Shown here in pieces: positions 10,207 to 20,147 of a stretch of 64,000 nucleotides of DNA. The stretch's first letter is position 1. Every line of letters begins with the position of its first letter. A program made the position numbers and the translations under genes. Source of the DNA: Volvox africanus (Eukaryota; Chlorophyta; Chlorophyceae; Chlamydomonadales; Volvocaceae); the NCBI GenBank assembly GCA_030268105.1, contig BSDZ01000078.1, positions 620,001 to 684,000 on the forward strand. Direction: 5' to 3'. Under the pieces are notes generated by a model that worked only from the letters and a program-made list of their open reading frames with translations, was not told where the DNA came from and searched no databases.

Positions 10207-11030
10207 TGTTGTACCTCTCGTTCGCGTTTGCTCATAAGTATCTGCACGTCTGGAGACTTTCGACACCGATGCGTGAGCACTTGCAAGTACAGCAAAGCAA
10301 GCGAGAGCAAACAGAGACAGCGGAAGACTTCAAGACGAAGAGAGATATAACTTACAGTCTTACAGATCGGAACGATGCAATGGACGAAATCGCCGTCAGC
10401 GCCGGAAGCAAGCAATCATCACGCGGCGGTGATTAGCGAAGTTCAGGCTTAGCTCGGGCTAAGTAGAATAGCGTATAGCAATAGTAATATAGAACACACG
10501 AGTGTTCTCCGGTATCGAATGTCTTGTCTTGCTTAGCCGTCCTCGCATCTGTTATACTCGCAGTATCGCAATGCCGTACGATTCACATTAGGAGGCCGAT
10601 CCTAGATGTGACAATCCTACTGCGTATAGGCGATGTCTACGCATAACAATGTATAGGCCTTTCCGGCATTCGCATGATGCAAGGGTCCGGATAACGATAT
10701 TCGGTTGCAAGGCATGTATCGCGATGAGTGCGGCGCTCTCAACGTGTGCTTTAATGAAGTAATATTATATCAGATAACATTACTTATCGTTTCGTAGCAC
10801 GAGCATAATGCGCACTTCAATGCTTCGGGCTTTCATGCATGCTAGGCGGATTTGCCATGATGCGATGTCGCGATGGATAATGACAACATGCCAAATGCAT
10901 ATATAAATGTACACGAATACATTTATATCATGCAGATTCATTCATATGCAATGTGTTCATCACAATAGCACTTCGCCTTGTAGGATCACATCGACCTACG
11001 CATCGGCGGGAAACTAACCGTAGCACAACA
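10207..11030 (-). repeat. 5' LTR of R2 (824 bp)
   Basis: Complete LTR with ends TGTTGT...ACAACA. It contains the family A palindromes, such as CCGAATA/TATTCGG-type and CTTAGC/GCTAAG arms and an AT-rich inverted repeat near 10755-10785. It should hold the promoter, but I cannot place the transcription start. Confidence 0.92.
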
Positions 11031-12392
11031 TCGCGCATCCTCCGAGTCGCTCGATGTGTTCAAGTACACAAGGCAGCAATGCCCTCATGGCTGGCCGTAA
11101 GGATGACCACCGACCACGTGTTAGTTCAGCAATCCCGGGTGGAGCCCCCTCCGCAGGAACCCGGGCAAACCCCTATTTCGGCTTAGGGACAAACGGCGGC
11201 AGCAACGGGAAATCCTTGGTAGGATGGCTCTCCGCACACTGTAGGCAAACATCGGCCGCTTTCCGACGCTCGAACTCGGATTTGTTGCAATTCCATTTTG
11301 GCATCAATGGGTCATCAGTGCGTGTCCGCTTTGCATCGGGGACAGAGCGCTGTGCGGCTGCCGTCGACGGTGCGCCCCCACGCTTCCTGCTCTTTGCTGG
11401 GTCCAAACTCGGACCTGCTCTTCCTGACCCGTGGATACCTGAGCTAGCGCCCCCGCGCGCCTTGCGCTGTCTGTTGCTGTGTCACGCCATGACAGTAGGT
11501 GCGGGGCGAGTAGCTCCAAGTTCATGGTCCAGAGCCACAGCTTCCCCAAGCGGATCCTGCGCTTGCACAGCATTGGCACGAGGGGCAGACTTTACTTCTT
11601 CTTCACCAGCAAGGAGTCGTACCTCTGTTCCCCTAGCAAATTTTACCAAGGCGTCGTACGACTTGAACGGCTCCCCAGACAAGTCAGTAGCGCACCATTT
11701 AGCCAAAAGTTTCGATAGGCCTCGCTGGAACCAAAAGACATGCTCATCCTCGGTGAGGTTAGCAATGGGGGTCACTAGTGCTTCGAAGCGTGACTGGTAC
11801 GCAGGTACATTTTCATCCCTACGCATGTAATATGTACCGGCCACCAACACCTTGCGAGCCTCAACATCACGTGCGTGCACCTCAGTAGCAAACCGTGCGA
11901 GCAAAGCAGAAATCAACTCGTCAAACGTGTAGTCAGTCCGGGCGGTGGTCCATTCATCGTACCAGTCCTTAGCCGCGCCCTCAAGGGTGTTGCCAACGAA
12001 GAGACACCTGATACCATCATTATCACCACCATGCACAGCCTGGAGGTACTTCTTAGCATTGCGTATGTACGTACAAGTTGAATCGGCTATGTTATGGCCT
12101 GGTGTCTTAAGATTTTCATGAAGCGAGATTTTGAGCCTAGGTACAGGAATCATCAGTCGCATCACCTCGGGTATAGCCGCATGGCCTTGCACCCCGTGGA
12201 TCAGCAGTGTTGTCCATATTCGTATTGACTGCTGAACGCGGCACAATGGGCAGGGGTCTGAAGGACAAGGGGTTCTTGAGTAGCTTGCGTGCCAACAGTC
12301 TCAAGACCTCTATCCGTAGCTCTAGCAGCCTCAACAAATTCGGGTTGGCTTGCTAAGCTAGTAAGCAGCGTATCATCGCGTCCCGCAGCCAT
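11031..12392 (-). pseudogene. gag and pol N-terminus of R1, frameshifted
   Basis: The pol N-terminal remnant (11031-11172) precedes the conserved UAG (11173-11175) with its hairpin, then gag with zinc knuckle CLQC-x3-H-x4-C (about 11230-11280). A frameshift lies near 11480. The capsid region (11482-12246) and gag N-terminus from ATG about 12392 (MAAGRDDTLLTSLASQPEF) follow. Homologous throughout to R2 gag, but in at least three frames. Confidence 0.85.
11134..11175 (-). promoter_or_regulatory. gag-pol UAG with hairpin (R1)
   Basis: UAG at 11173-11175, 7-nt spacer, arms CCCGGGU (11159-11165) and ACCCGGG (11134-11140), 18-nt loop. Perfect 7-bp stem even though the surrounding genes have decayed. 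Confidence 0.6.
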
Positions 12393-12610
12393 GGAACACG
12401 AATCAATACCCTAAGCTTGCGTAATAGAAGACAACTTCTAACGCACAGATAATGCAAGAGTACAAACAATTCGGTGAGCCTACTGACAGCACTCTTGAGG
12501 AGATTCAGCAGATTCAGCAAGTACGTGCCCAGCTGAGTTCTAATCTCCGTAGTTTGTGCGATCAGAATCGCCAACTGGTCCGGGCGCAAGCCGGTCTCAG
12601 TCGTTGCGGC
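12393..12610 (-). other. R1 leader remnant
   Basis: Matches the leader between the primer-binding site and gag of other family A copies (in sense: ...GAGACCGGCTTGCGCCC..., then the LLNLLKS-like stretch). It ends abruptly at 12610 where R3 is inserted. No gene of its own. Confidence 0.7.
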
Positions 12611-13407
12611 TGTTGTGCTACGGTTCGTTTCCCGCCAATGTGTAGGTCGATGCGACGCTATGAGGCAAAGTGCTGTCTTGATGAACACATGAATGACTTA
12701 TGCATATGAATGAACTTGCATGACATAAATGTATTTGCATACATTTATATACGTTTTGGCATGTTACCATTATACATCACGACATCGCATCATGGCTGAT
12801 CCGCCTAGCATGCATAAAATCCCGAACGATCGAGAAGTGCATAATGCTCGTGCTATGAAACAGCACACGTTGAGAGCGCCGCACTCGTCACGATACATGC
12901 CTTGCAACGGAATATCGTTATTCGGATCCTTGCATCATGCATCATTGCCGGAAAGGCTTATCGGTTGTTATACATGAACATCGCCTATGCACAGTAGGGT
13001 TGTCACACTTAGGATCGGCCTCCTAGTGTGAGTTGTACGGCGTCGCAATGCTGCAAGGATAACAGATGCGAGGACGGCTAAGTAAGACAAGACATTTTGA
13101 TACCAGAGAACACTTGTGTGTTCAATACTATTATCGCTAATCGCTATTCTACTTAGCCCGAGCTAAGCCTGAACTTCGCTTATCACCGCCGTGTGATGAT
13201 TGTTGCTTCCGGCGCTGACGGCGATTTCGTCCATCGCATCGCTTCGGTCTGTACGATTGTAAGTTATATCTCTTCTTATCTTGAAGTCTTCCGCTGTCTG
13301 TGTTTGCTCTCGCTTGCCTTGTTGTACTTGCAAGTGCTCGTGCATCGGTAACGAAAGTCTTCAGACGCGCAGATACTTATGAGCAAACACGAAGGAGAGG
13401 TACAACA
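12611..13407 (+). repeat. 5' LTR of R3 (797 bp)
   Basis: TGTTGTGCTACGG...GAGGTACAACA. Somewhat shorter and more diverged than the 824-833 bp family A LTRs, but with the same palindromes (for example TTAGCCCGAGCTAA near 13157). Confidence 0.9.
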
Positions 13408-13410
13408 AAT

Positions 13411-13425
13411 TGGTATCGAGACAGG
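13411..13425 (+). other. Primer-binding site of R3
   Basis: TGGTATCGAGACAGG, three nucleotides after the LTR, identical to R2. Confidence 0.75.
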
Positions 13426-13474
13426 TTCGTTGCCTAACTTTCTCTTTGTGTCAAATCGGGAGTAGGTTCTTTCT

Positions 13475-13633
13475 ATGGCGAGTTCCAGCGACGAACCACG
13501 AGGACCGCTAGATACTTTCGCCAAAGACCTAGGCCGCACCATATTGGACGCCGCTGCTTCCGGTTTGTAATCCTTTGATTGCTTTTGTCTAAATTGCTGA
13601 ACTTGTTGTGTAAGTGTACGCTCTGAGTCGCAG
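13475..13633 (+). other. gag leader: exon-like ORF (13475-13562) and possible intron (13563-13633)
   Basis: An 88-nt open stretch from ATG, then a 71-nt segment starting GTTTGT and ending TCGCAG. The reading frame continues in phase after removal and stays open into the 13654-13908 stretch. The internal sequence differs from R7 at several bases while both ends are kept. Confidence 0.4.
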
Positions 13634-13873
13634 GTAATCTCAGCGCTCCGGCATTGCTTGCCGCGACGACTGAGACCGGCTTTTGTCCGGACCAGTTGGC
13701 GACTCTTATCGCCCAAACTATGGAGATCAGGACTCAGCTGGGCAAGTACTTGCTGAGTTTGCTGAATTTTCTCAAGAGTACTGTCGGTAGGCCCACCGAA
13801 TCGTTTTGTACTCTTGCTTTTGCGGTAGAAGTCGTCTTCTTTTACGCAAGCCTAGGGTATTGCTTCGTGTTCC

Positions 13874-15089
13874 ATGTCTGTGGAACGCGACGATACGCCG
13901 CTCACTAGCTTAGCAAGCCAACCCGACTTTGTTGTGGCTGCTAGAGCTCCGGATAGAGGTCTTGAGACTGTTGGCACGCGAGCCACTCAAGAGCCCCTTG
14001 TCCTTCAGACCCCTGCTCACTTAATTGTGCCGCATTCAGCAGTTAATATGAATATGGACAACACTGCTGGTCCACGGGTTCTGCCATTACCTCAATCGCA
14101 AGGGCATGCTGCCATTCCTGAGGTGATGAGATTGACAATTCCCGTTCCTAGGCTTACGATCTTGCTGGGTGAAAAGACACCAGGCCCTAGCATAGCCGAT
14201 GCAACTCGTGTGTACGTGCGTGACGCTAAAAAGTATCTCCAGGCTGTCCATGGTGGCGATAATGATGGTATCAGGTGTCTCTTCGTTGGCAACACCCTCG
14301 AGGGCTCAGCGAAGGACTGGTATCGTGAATGGACCAACGCCCGGATTGACTATACTTTTGACGAGTTGATTGCTGCTCTGCTCGCACGGTTCGCTACTGA
14401 GGTGCAAGCGCGTGATGTGGAGGCTCACAAGGTTTTGGCGGCCGGTACCTATCACATGCGTCGGGGTGAAAACGTACCTGCGTACCAGTCACGCTTCGAA
14501 GCACTAGTGACCCCCATTGCTGACCTCACCGAGAATGAACGTGTCTTTTGGTTTAAGCAAGGCCTGACGAAACTTTTGGCTAAGTGGTGCGCTACTGACT
14601 TGTCTGGGGTGCCGTTCAAGTCGTACGACGCCTTGGTCACATTTGCTAGGGGAACGGAGGTACGACTCCTTGCTGGTGAAGAAGAAGTCAAGTCTGCCCC
14701 TCGTGCAAATGCTGTGCAAGTGCAGGATCCGCTTGGGGAAGCTGTGGCTCTGGACCAGGAACTTGGAGCAACCCGCCCTGTGCCTACCGCCACGGCTCAA
14801 CACAGCAACCAGCAACGCAAGGCTCGCGGGGGCGCTAGCTCAGGTGTCCACGGGTCAGGAGGAGCAGGTCCGAGCTCGGACCCAGCTAAGAGCAGGAAGC
14901 GTGGGGGCGTGCCGTCGACGGCAGCCTCACAGCGCTCTGACCCCAAAACAAAACGGACTCGCACAGATGACCCGTTGATGCCAAAATGGAATTGCAATCA
15001 TTCCGAGTTTGAGCATTGGAAAGCGGCCAATGTTTGTCTACGGTGCATGGAGAGCCATCCTACCAAGGATTGCCCGTTGCTGCCGCCGT
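13874..15089 (+). pseudogene. gag: gag of R3, 3' end replaced by R4 LTR
   Basis: ATG at 13874 (MSVERDDTPLTSLASQPDF). Capsid region open without stops, then a basic linker (about 14800-14960) and zinc knuckle CLRC-x3-H-x4-C (about 15037-15070). The natural end PFVPQPK-UAG is replaced: after PPFVP the frame enters LTR sequence and stops at 15116. Otherwise the coding region is intact at about 405 residues. No pol follows, so it could only act as a donor of Gag. Confidence 0.88.
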
Positions 15090-15582
15090 TTGTACCTCTC
15101 CTTCGGGTTTGCTCATAGATATCTGCGCGTCTGAAGACTTTCAATACCAATGAGCGAGCACTTGCAAGTACAGCAAGGCAATCGAGAGCAAACACAGACA
15201 GCGGAAGACTTCAAGATAAGAAGAGATATAACTTACAATAATACAGACAGAAGCAATGCAATGGATGTAATCGCCGTCAGCGCCGGAAGCAAGCAATCAT
15301 CACGCGGCGGTGGCAAGCGAAGTTCAGGCTTAGCTCGGGCTAAGTACGAGAGCGGTTAGCAATAATAATATTGAACACAGAAGTGTTCTCCGGTATCAAA
15401 ATGTCTTGCTTTCCTTAGCCATCCTCGCATCTGTTATACTCGCAGCATCGCTACGCCGTACAACTCACACTAGGAGGCCGATCCTATGTGTGACAACCCT
15501 ACTGCGTATAGGCGATGTTCATGTATAACAACCGATAAGCCTTTCCGGCATTCGCATAATGCAAGGGTCCGAATAATGATAT
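15090..15582 (-). repeat. 3' LTR of R4, left part
   Basis: Begins at TTGTACCTCTCC (first bases merged with R3 gag) and runs to gatat, the duplicated target of R5 (15578-15582). The LTR resumes at 22398. Confidence 0.82.
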
Positions 15583-16004
15583 TGTTGTATATGGTACCCA
15601 CGAAGGGTGGTATCAAAAGATACCGGTTGTTGTGCCAGAGCCCGATTAAGTAGAGCCGCCGACTAGGTCGTACTTGAGAGACCATAAGGCCTCGAACCGG
15701 GCGTGACCTTCAGAAGTCACCACTACAACCGGAGATTCAGTGAACCAGGAACCAGATGTTCCACCATTTACCATTCAGGCGGTAAATGGCCCATTCCATA
15801 CAGGTTATGGAGTAACCGACAGGTTCGGATGTTTCAGGAAGTCGGTTAGTATTGGTCGTCGACAGCCGAGACCAAATCCACAAATCGAATGCCAGATGGA
15901 AACATGAAACAGTTAATATGATATTAAATATATTATATTATAAAATAATAAACAGATAATTATTATATCTTAATGAATTACCGAAATGCATTAAGGATAC
16001 AACA
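15583..16004 (-). repeat. 3' LTR of R5 (422 bp)
   Basis: TGTTGTATATGG...AAGGATACAACA on the plus strand, identical to 21976-22397. An AT-rich tract (about 15910-15970) lies near the sense start of the LTR. Confidence 0.95.
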
Positions 16005-16018
16005 ATTGTTCCCCCTCT
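16005..16018 (-). other. Polypurine tract of R5
   Basis: Minus strand CTAGAGGGGGAACAAT abutting the LTR. A hairpin with arms ATGCA/TGCAT (about 16015-16040) sits just upstream in sense, as in family A. Confidence 0.75.
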
Positions 16019-16073
16019 AGATGCAGCGTCCCGATGCATAAGAAGAGAGCAGACAGGTTGAAGTAGGACAGCG

Positions 16074-19000
16074 TCAGAGAGGTCCGTCCTTAGACTGTGC
16101 CCGCAGCCTAGCTTCATCAAGCAGGGGTTTCATGTCAGGGGTGAAGTTACGTGCCGGTTCCCAGCTATTGTGCTCAGATGAATACCCAGACCATTTAACC
16201 AGGTACTCATGCACATTGCGCTTACGCCTGCCCTTGCCAACACGTCGTGCACGATAATCTAGGATACGTTCGACAGCATACAGGGTCTGCTTACCCGATA
16301 ACCAGGTAGAGGGATTAGCTTCCGTAACAGGAGGGATGCTATCGTTAGCCTCAGGCAGAGTACCCCGATATGGACGTACGAGAGATACATGAAATGTGGG
16401 ATGAATGCGTAGGTCAGATGGGAGTTGTAACTCTACAGCCACCGACCCTACCATGCGTACGACAGGATAAGGCCCCACAAAGCGCGGTAATAACTTGCGA
16501 GACCCATCAGCCAGGGAACGAAGGTTCTTCGTGCTCAACATAACCAGCTGGCCCTTGGTGAACGTGACGTCCTTTTTGGACTTGTTATAATAGTCCATAG
16601 CCCGTTGCTGTGCAGCTTCCAGGCAAGCTTTAGCGTCAGTTAGTCGGGACACGAAAGACTTAGCAAACGTTTTTGCAGCTGGAACATTTACGTCCAACTC
16701 CCGCCAAACAGGCAAAGCAGGGTTAAAACCGTAATTCAGGAAAAACGGACTATTACCAACGGACCGGTTAGTAGCGTTATTAATGGCAAACTCAGCAGCG
16801 GCTAGGTAGGTATCCCATGCAGTAGGGGTGCGTCCTGCAAAGTTACGGAGCATATCACCCAGGGCACGGTTAACACGCTCTGTTTGCCCATCAGATTGGG
16901 GGTGGTAGGCGGTGGACAGGTTCACCCGCATTCCTACCAGAGTCCCCAGGGCGCCCCAAAACTTACTTGCAAATTGAGTGCCGCGGTCAGATACCACGGA
17001 CTTGGGGACCCCATGCAAACGTACCACATTGTCGAAAAATAGACGGGCCGTTTGCTCAGCTGTGCAGGATGATGTCGTGGGGGCCAGGTGGACCATCTTG
17101 GTGAAACGGTCGACCAGGACCAGCACGGCATCGTATCCTCCCTCAGTTTTGGGCAGCGCAACAATAAAGTCCATAGAGACGCTTTCCCACGGAGCGTCAG
17201 GAATAGGAAGAGGTTGGAGATGCCCATGTGCTTTACCAGACTGGGCCTTATTGCGCTGGCACAGGTCGCAACAGAGGACATAATTTTCGGTGTCCTTAGC
17301 CATGCGGGGCCACCAGAATTGACGCCGCAAAAGCTCTAGTAACCGCGTGCAGCCAGGATGCCCAGCAAGAGGGCCGTCATGAAAACGTGAGAGAAGTTCA
17401 CGACGTAATGAATCGTCGTTAGGTACGACAATCTGACGGTGGGATCCTTCCGATCGAATCCATAAGCCATGCTCCTGTACCAAGTGCCCCGTGTTGTTGT
17501 GAATTGTGAACCACGGGTCGGCTGCATAAGCCTGTTTCAAGCGCTTGGTAAAATCGGAGGGCACGAAGTTAGGTTTTGCCTGAGACCTACTCCGTGTGCT
17601 TACCGCCAGAATGGCTGCATGCAGTGAGGGGTGCCTACTGAGAGCATCAGCTATGTTAAGTGAGCCGCTCAGGTACTCCCAATCAAAGTTAAACCGTGCC
17701 AGGTATTCCATCCAGCGGGCCTGGCGTCGGTTAAGGGAGGGCACACCTTGCAGAAACGTAAGGGGTTTGTGATCAGTCTTGAGGGCAAAAGGCCGGCCCT
17801 CAAGGTAACATCGCCATTCCTTCAAGGCATGTAGGACCGCCAGAAATTCCTGTTCCCCAGTGGTATAACGGGTTTCAGCCCCCGAAAACTTCTTACTCGT
17901 GTATGCAATGGGGCGTCCCTGCTGCAACAGAACTGCCCCCGTCCCATGTATAGATGCATCAGTTATGACCTCTACACGGAACGGCAATGAGTAGTCAGGG
18001 AAGTGCAGGATAATATCATCAGAGATAGCACGCTTCAAAGCATCAAAAGCTTCTTGGCATGCGGGGGTCCAGGCCTCAGGTGAAGAGAAGGCTCCCTTAC
18101 GTGTGAGGTTTGTTAGCGGTGCAGCAATGACTGAGTAGCGCTCTATGAACTTACGAAAGTAGTTGGTCAGGCCCAAAAACTTACGCAGTTCCTGAAGGTT
18201 GGAGGGCACTGGCCAATCCCGAACAACAGCAGTTTTCCGGGGGTCCATCTGTATGCCACCCTGAGACACTATATGCCCCAGATACTCCACCTGTGGTTGT
18301 GCCCAGTGGCACTTAGAACGCTTAGCATACAGCTGCTCACGCCGCAGAACCTCAAAGACCAGGCGGAGGTGTTGTATGTGCTCCTCACGGGTCTTTGAAA
18401 ACACCAGGATATCGTCCAGATAACAGATGACGAATTTGTCGATGTATGGCCTGAAGATGCGGTCCATGACGGCTTGGAACGTTGCAGGGGCGTTCGTCAG
18501 TCCGAAACTAAGGACGGTATATTCAAAATGGCCAAACGGCGTACGGAAAGCCGTTTTAGGGATGTCAGATTCTGCTATACGAATCTGATTATACCCCTGC
18601 TGGAGGTCAATAGAGCTAAAGAATGCAGAATCTTTTAGCTTATCCAGCAGATCATCGACACGTGGGAGGGGGTAACGGTTCTTAACTGTTGCGGCATTTA
18701 ACCCCCTATAGTCAATGCACATTCTCAGAGTCCCATCCTTCTTTCCCACAAACAGAATAGGGGCGGAGTATGGGGATGTGCTTGGCCGTATCATACCTTT
18801 TTTCAGCAGCTCAGTAACCTGTCGTTTGACCTCGTCCAGCTCCAAGGGGCTTAGCCGATACATGGGGCGGGAAACGGGTACTGCACCAGGCACCAAAGGT
18901 ATGGTGTGATCCACAGGCCGCATTGGAGGCTTACCAGGGACCTCCTGGAATATATCTGCATATTCCTGTAACAGGGCCTCAAGCTCAGGGTCAGTGGCAT

Positions 19001-20144
19001 CAGCTGGGATAGAAGTTGCATTCAGGTGCAACTTGGGCCGTACTAGTAAAGCATGGGCCCCCTTGCGAATCATGCGAACTGCTGCTTTTCTGCCAACAAC
19101 TTCAGGTTCAGTATGCTGACAGATAGCAGTGGTTGCATAATTAAAGCAAGGCGCAGGTGTCATCTGATCTGGTGGCTGTCCGGCAGTAGTAAAGGGTACC
19201 TTGCAGACTAGATTCCCCTTGCGCAGGCGCAAAGATTTAGCCTCATAGTCAAGGACAGCCCCATACTGTGCTAGCGTGGAAGAACCCAAGATATACGTGG
19301 CAGCGTCAGTTAGCTCAGGCAACACGTATGGGCGGACATTTAACCTTAAAGGACCTGCAGATAGACGAAGATTAACCTGCCCCAAGATAGCCTGCTTACC
19401 CCCATCAGCAAGGGTAACTTCTGACCAGGAGCATGGGCTAGGTTTCAGGCCAAGCTGCGTAACCACTGAAGCCGAAATGAAATCATCACTGGCTCCAGAG
19501 TCAGCTAGGGCGGTGAACGTACGACCTGCCGTACTTACGGTGATCAGAGGTACGCCAGCACCTATCAGGGCAGCAGCTTTAGGCAAGCAGAGAACTGAAA
19601 TACAGGGTTCAGTCTCAGGCAAGCCCTCCTGAACCGATTTAGGAGCAGCAAACCAGACGTCAACAGAGTATGGGCTTCCAGGGAGTTGAACAACCTCACC
19701 TGCCATATCAAGGCTATGGAAAAGAGCCGTCCCTGGATTAAACCTTAAGACCCGTTGCATTCCCGACAGAAAAGAAGGGTTGCGTCGGGACACATACTCA
19801 GGCAGCAAGATGCATGCTGAGGTATCAGGGTGTTGACGTTTGCATGCCCTAAAGAGAGCTAATTGCTTCTGTAGCTCGCAGAGTGAAGAGGGAGTGAACA
19901 AGATAGTATGCCCACCCAAGTTAGCGGAGGATAGGGGGCGACCTTGAGGCTCAAACAGATTACAAAAGCCATCAAAGCCGGCACGGACAGTTCGTGCATC
20001 AAAAGAAAAACGTCTCCCTATCACCTGCTCCACTTGGTTTAAAACAGAGGGCAAAAGAGCCCGTACTGCACGGCACGTTGCTACCATCTGGCCCACAGCA
20101 AAGACCCCAGGCGGTGATCCCTCTATACCAGCCTGGGCAAGTTC
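16074..20144 (-). CDS. pol: pol polyprotein of R5 (PR-RT-RNase H-INT-chromodomain)
   Basis: Open from the codon after the gag UAG (20145-20147) to TGA at 16074, about 1,356 codons, in frame with gag. Numbering from 20096: protease DSGA at 199-202 (DTGA in family A); [13 protein letters not shown] with YLDD at 559-562; RNase H SIHGTGAV...TDHKPLTFL...ADALSRHP; integrase zinc finger H/H/C/C ending CDLCQRNK; catalytic D in SMDF, D in SDRGTQF and E in [17 protein letters not shown]-terminal chromodomain with YLVKWSGYSSEHNSWEP. Complete by every motif I can see. Protein is clearly related to family A pol but with many substitutions throughout. Expected to act in cytoplasmic particles and then at chromatin. 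Confidence 0.95.
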   Translation of the reverse strand, partial: ELAQAGIEGSPPGVFAVGQMVATCRAVRALLPSVLNQVEQVIGRRFSFDARTVRAGFDGFCNLFEPQGRPLSSANLGGHTILFTPSSLCELQKQLALFRACKRQHPDTSACILLPEYVSRRNPSFLSGMQRVLRFNPGTALFHSLDMAGEVVQLPGSPYSVDVWFAAPKSVQEGLPETEPCISVLCLPKAAALIGAGVPLITVSTAGRTFTALADSGASDDFISASVVTQLGLKPSPCSWSEVTLADGGKQAILGQVNLRLSAGPLRLNVRPYVLPELTDAATYILGSSTLAQYGAVLDYEAKSLRLRKGNLVCKVPFTTAGQPPDQMTPAPCFNYATTAICQHTEPEVVGRKAAVRMIRKGAHALLVRPKLHLNATSIPADATDPELEALLQEYADIFQEVPGKPPMRPVDHTIPLVPGAVPVSRPMYRLSPLELDEVKRQVTELLKKGMIRPSTSPYSAPILFVGKKDGTLRMCIDYRGLNAATVKNRYPLPRVDDLLDKLKDSAFFSSIDLQQGYNQIRIAESDIPKTAFRTPFGHFEYTVLSFGLTNAPATFQAVMDRIFRPYIDKFVICYLDDILVFSKTREEHIQHLRLVFEVLRREQLYAKRSKCHWAQPQVEYLGHIVSQGGIQMDPRKTAVVRDWPVPSNLQELRKFLGLTNYFRKFIERYSVIAAPLTNLTRKGAFSSPEAWTPACQEAFDALKRAISDDIILHFPDYSLPFRVEVITDASIHGTGAVLLQQGRPIAYTSKKFSGAETRYTTGEQEFLAVLHALKEWRCYLEGRPFALKTDHKPLTFLQGVPSLNRRQARWMEYLARFNFDWEYLSGSLNIADALSRHPSLHAAILAVSTRSRSQAKPNFVPSDFTKRLKQAYAADPWFTIHNNTGHLVQEHGLWIRSEGSHRQIVVPNDDSLRRELLSRFHDGPLAGHPGCTRLLELLRRQFWWPRMAKDTENYVLCCDLCQRNKAQSGKAHGHLQPLPIPDAPWESVSMDFIVALPKTEGGYDAVLVLVDRFTKMVHLAPTTSSCTAEQTARLFFDNVVRLHGVPKSVVSDRGTQFASKFWGALGTLVGMRVNLSTAYHPQSDGQTERVNRALGDMLRNFAGRTPTAWDTYLAAAEFAINNATNRSVGNSPFFLNYGFNPALPVWRELDVNVPAAKTFAKSFVSRLTDAKACLEAAQQRAMDYYNKSKKDVTFTKGQLVMLSTKNLRSLADGSRKLLPRFVGPYPVVRMVGSVAVELQLPSDLRIHPTFHVSLVRPYRGTLPEANDSIPPVTEANPSTWLSGKQTLYAVERILDYRARRVGKGRRKRNVHEYLVKWSGYSSEHNSWEPARNFTPDMKPLLDEARLRAQSKDGPL

Positions 20145-20147
20145 CTA
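20106..20147 (-). promoter_or_regulatory. gag-pol UAG with hairpin (R5, family B)
   Basis: UAG at 20145-20147, 7-nt spacer (20138-20144), arm CCCAGGC (20131-20137), 18-nt loop (20113-20130), arm GCCUGGG (20106-20112): seven perfect pairs. Relative to family A, stem pair 4 changes G-C to A-U and pair 7 changes U-A to C-G. GGU and ACC at the loop ends could extend the stem past a bulge. Confidence 0.72.

Larger units (their letters stand above)
3654..11030 (-). mobile_element. R2: near-complete family A Ty3/Gypsy chromovirus
   Basis: Minus-strand order from right to left: 5' LTR (10207-11030), primer-binding site, leader, gag, UAG, pol, polypurine tract, and 3' LTR (3654-4383, missing about 90 bp at its outer end). 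It is inserted in the pol N-terminus of R1. The right flank is tcgcg (11031-11035), and the left duplication was lost with the deletion at 3653. The pol frame is fully open; gag has one nonsense codon. The two LTRs look about 98-99% alike by eye, so it is fairly young. Confidence 0.9.
1..12610 (-). mobile_element. R1: decayed family A Ty3/Gypsy chromovirus, split by S1 and R2
   Basis: Minus-strand element whose 3' LTR end lies at the window start and whose gag and leader lie at 11031-12610. The pol part (117-3653) and the gag part (11031-12392) have the same orientation and meet at complementary places in the pol N-terminus, so I infer one element split by R2. About 180 bp of pol and the outer part of R2's left LTR were lost at the left junction (about 3653). 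The right end is cut by R3 inserting into the leader at 12610. Its own 5' LTR is not seen. It has many frameshifts, stops and deletions and is non-functional. Confidence 0.75.
12611..15089 (+). mobile_element. R3: 5' half of a family A element
   Basis: Plus-strand 5' LTR (12611-13407), primer-binding site, leader and gag up to the end of the zinc-knuckle region. At 15090 it runs into the LTR of the oppositely oriented R4 through a 9-bp shared sequence (ttgtacctc). All of pol and the 3' LTR are missing. It is inserted in the R1 leader. Confidence 0.87.
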
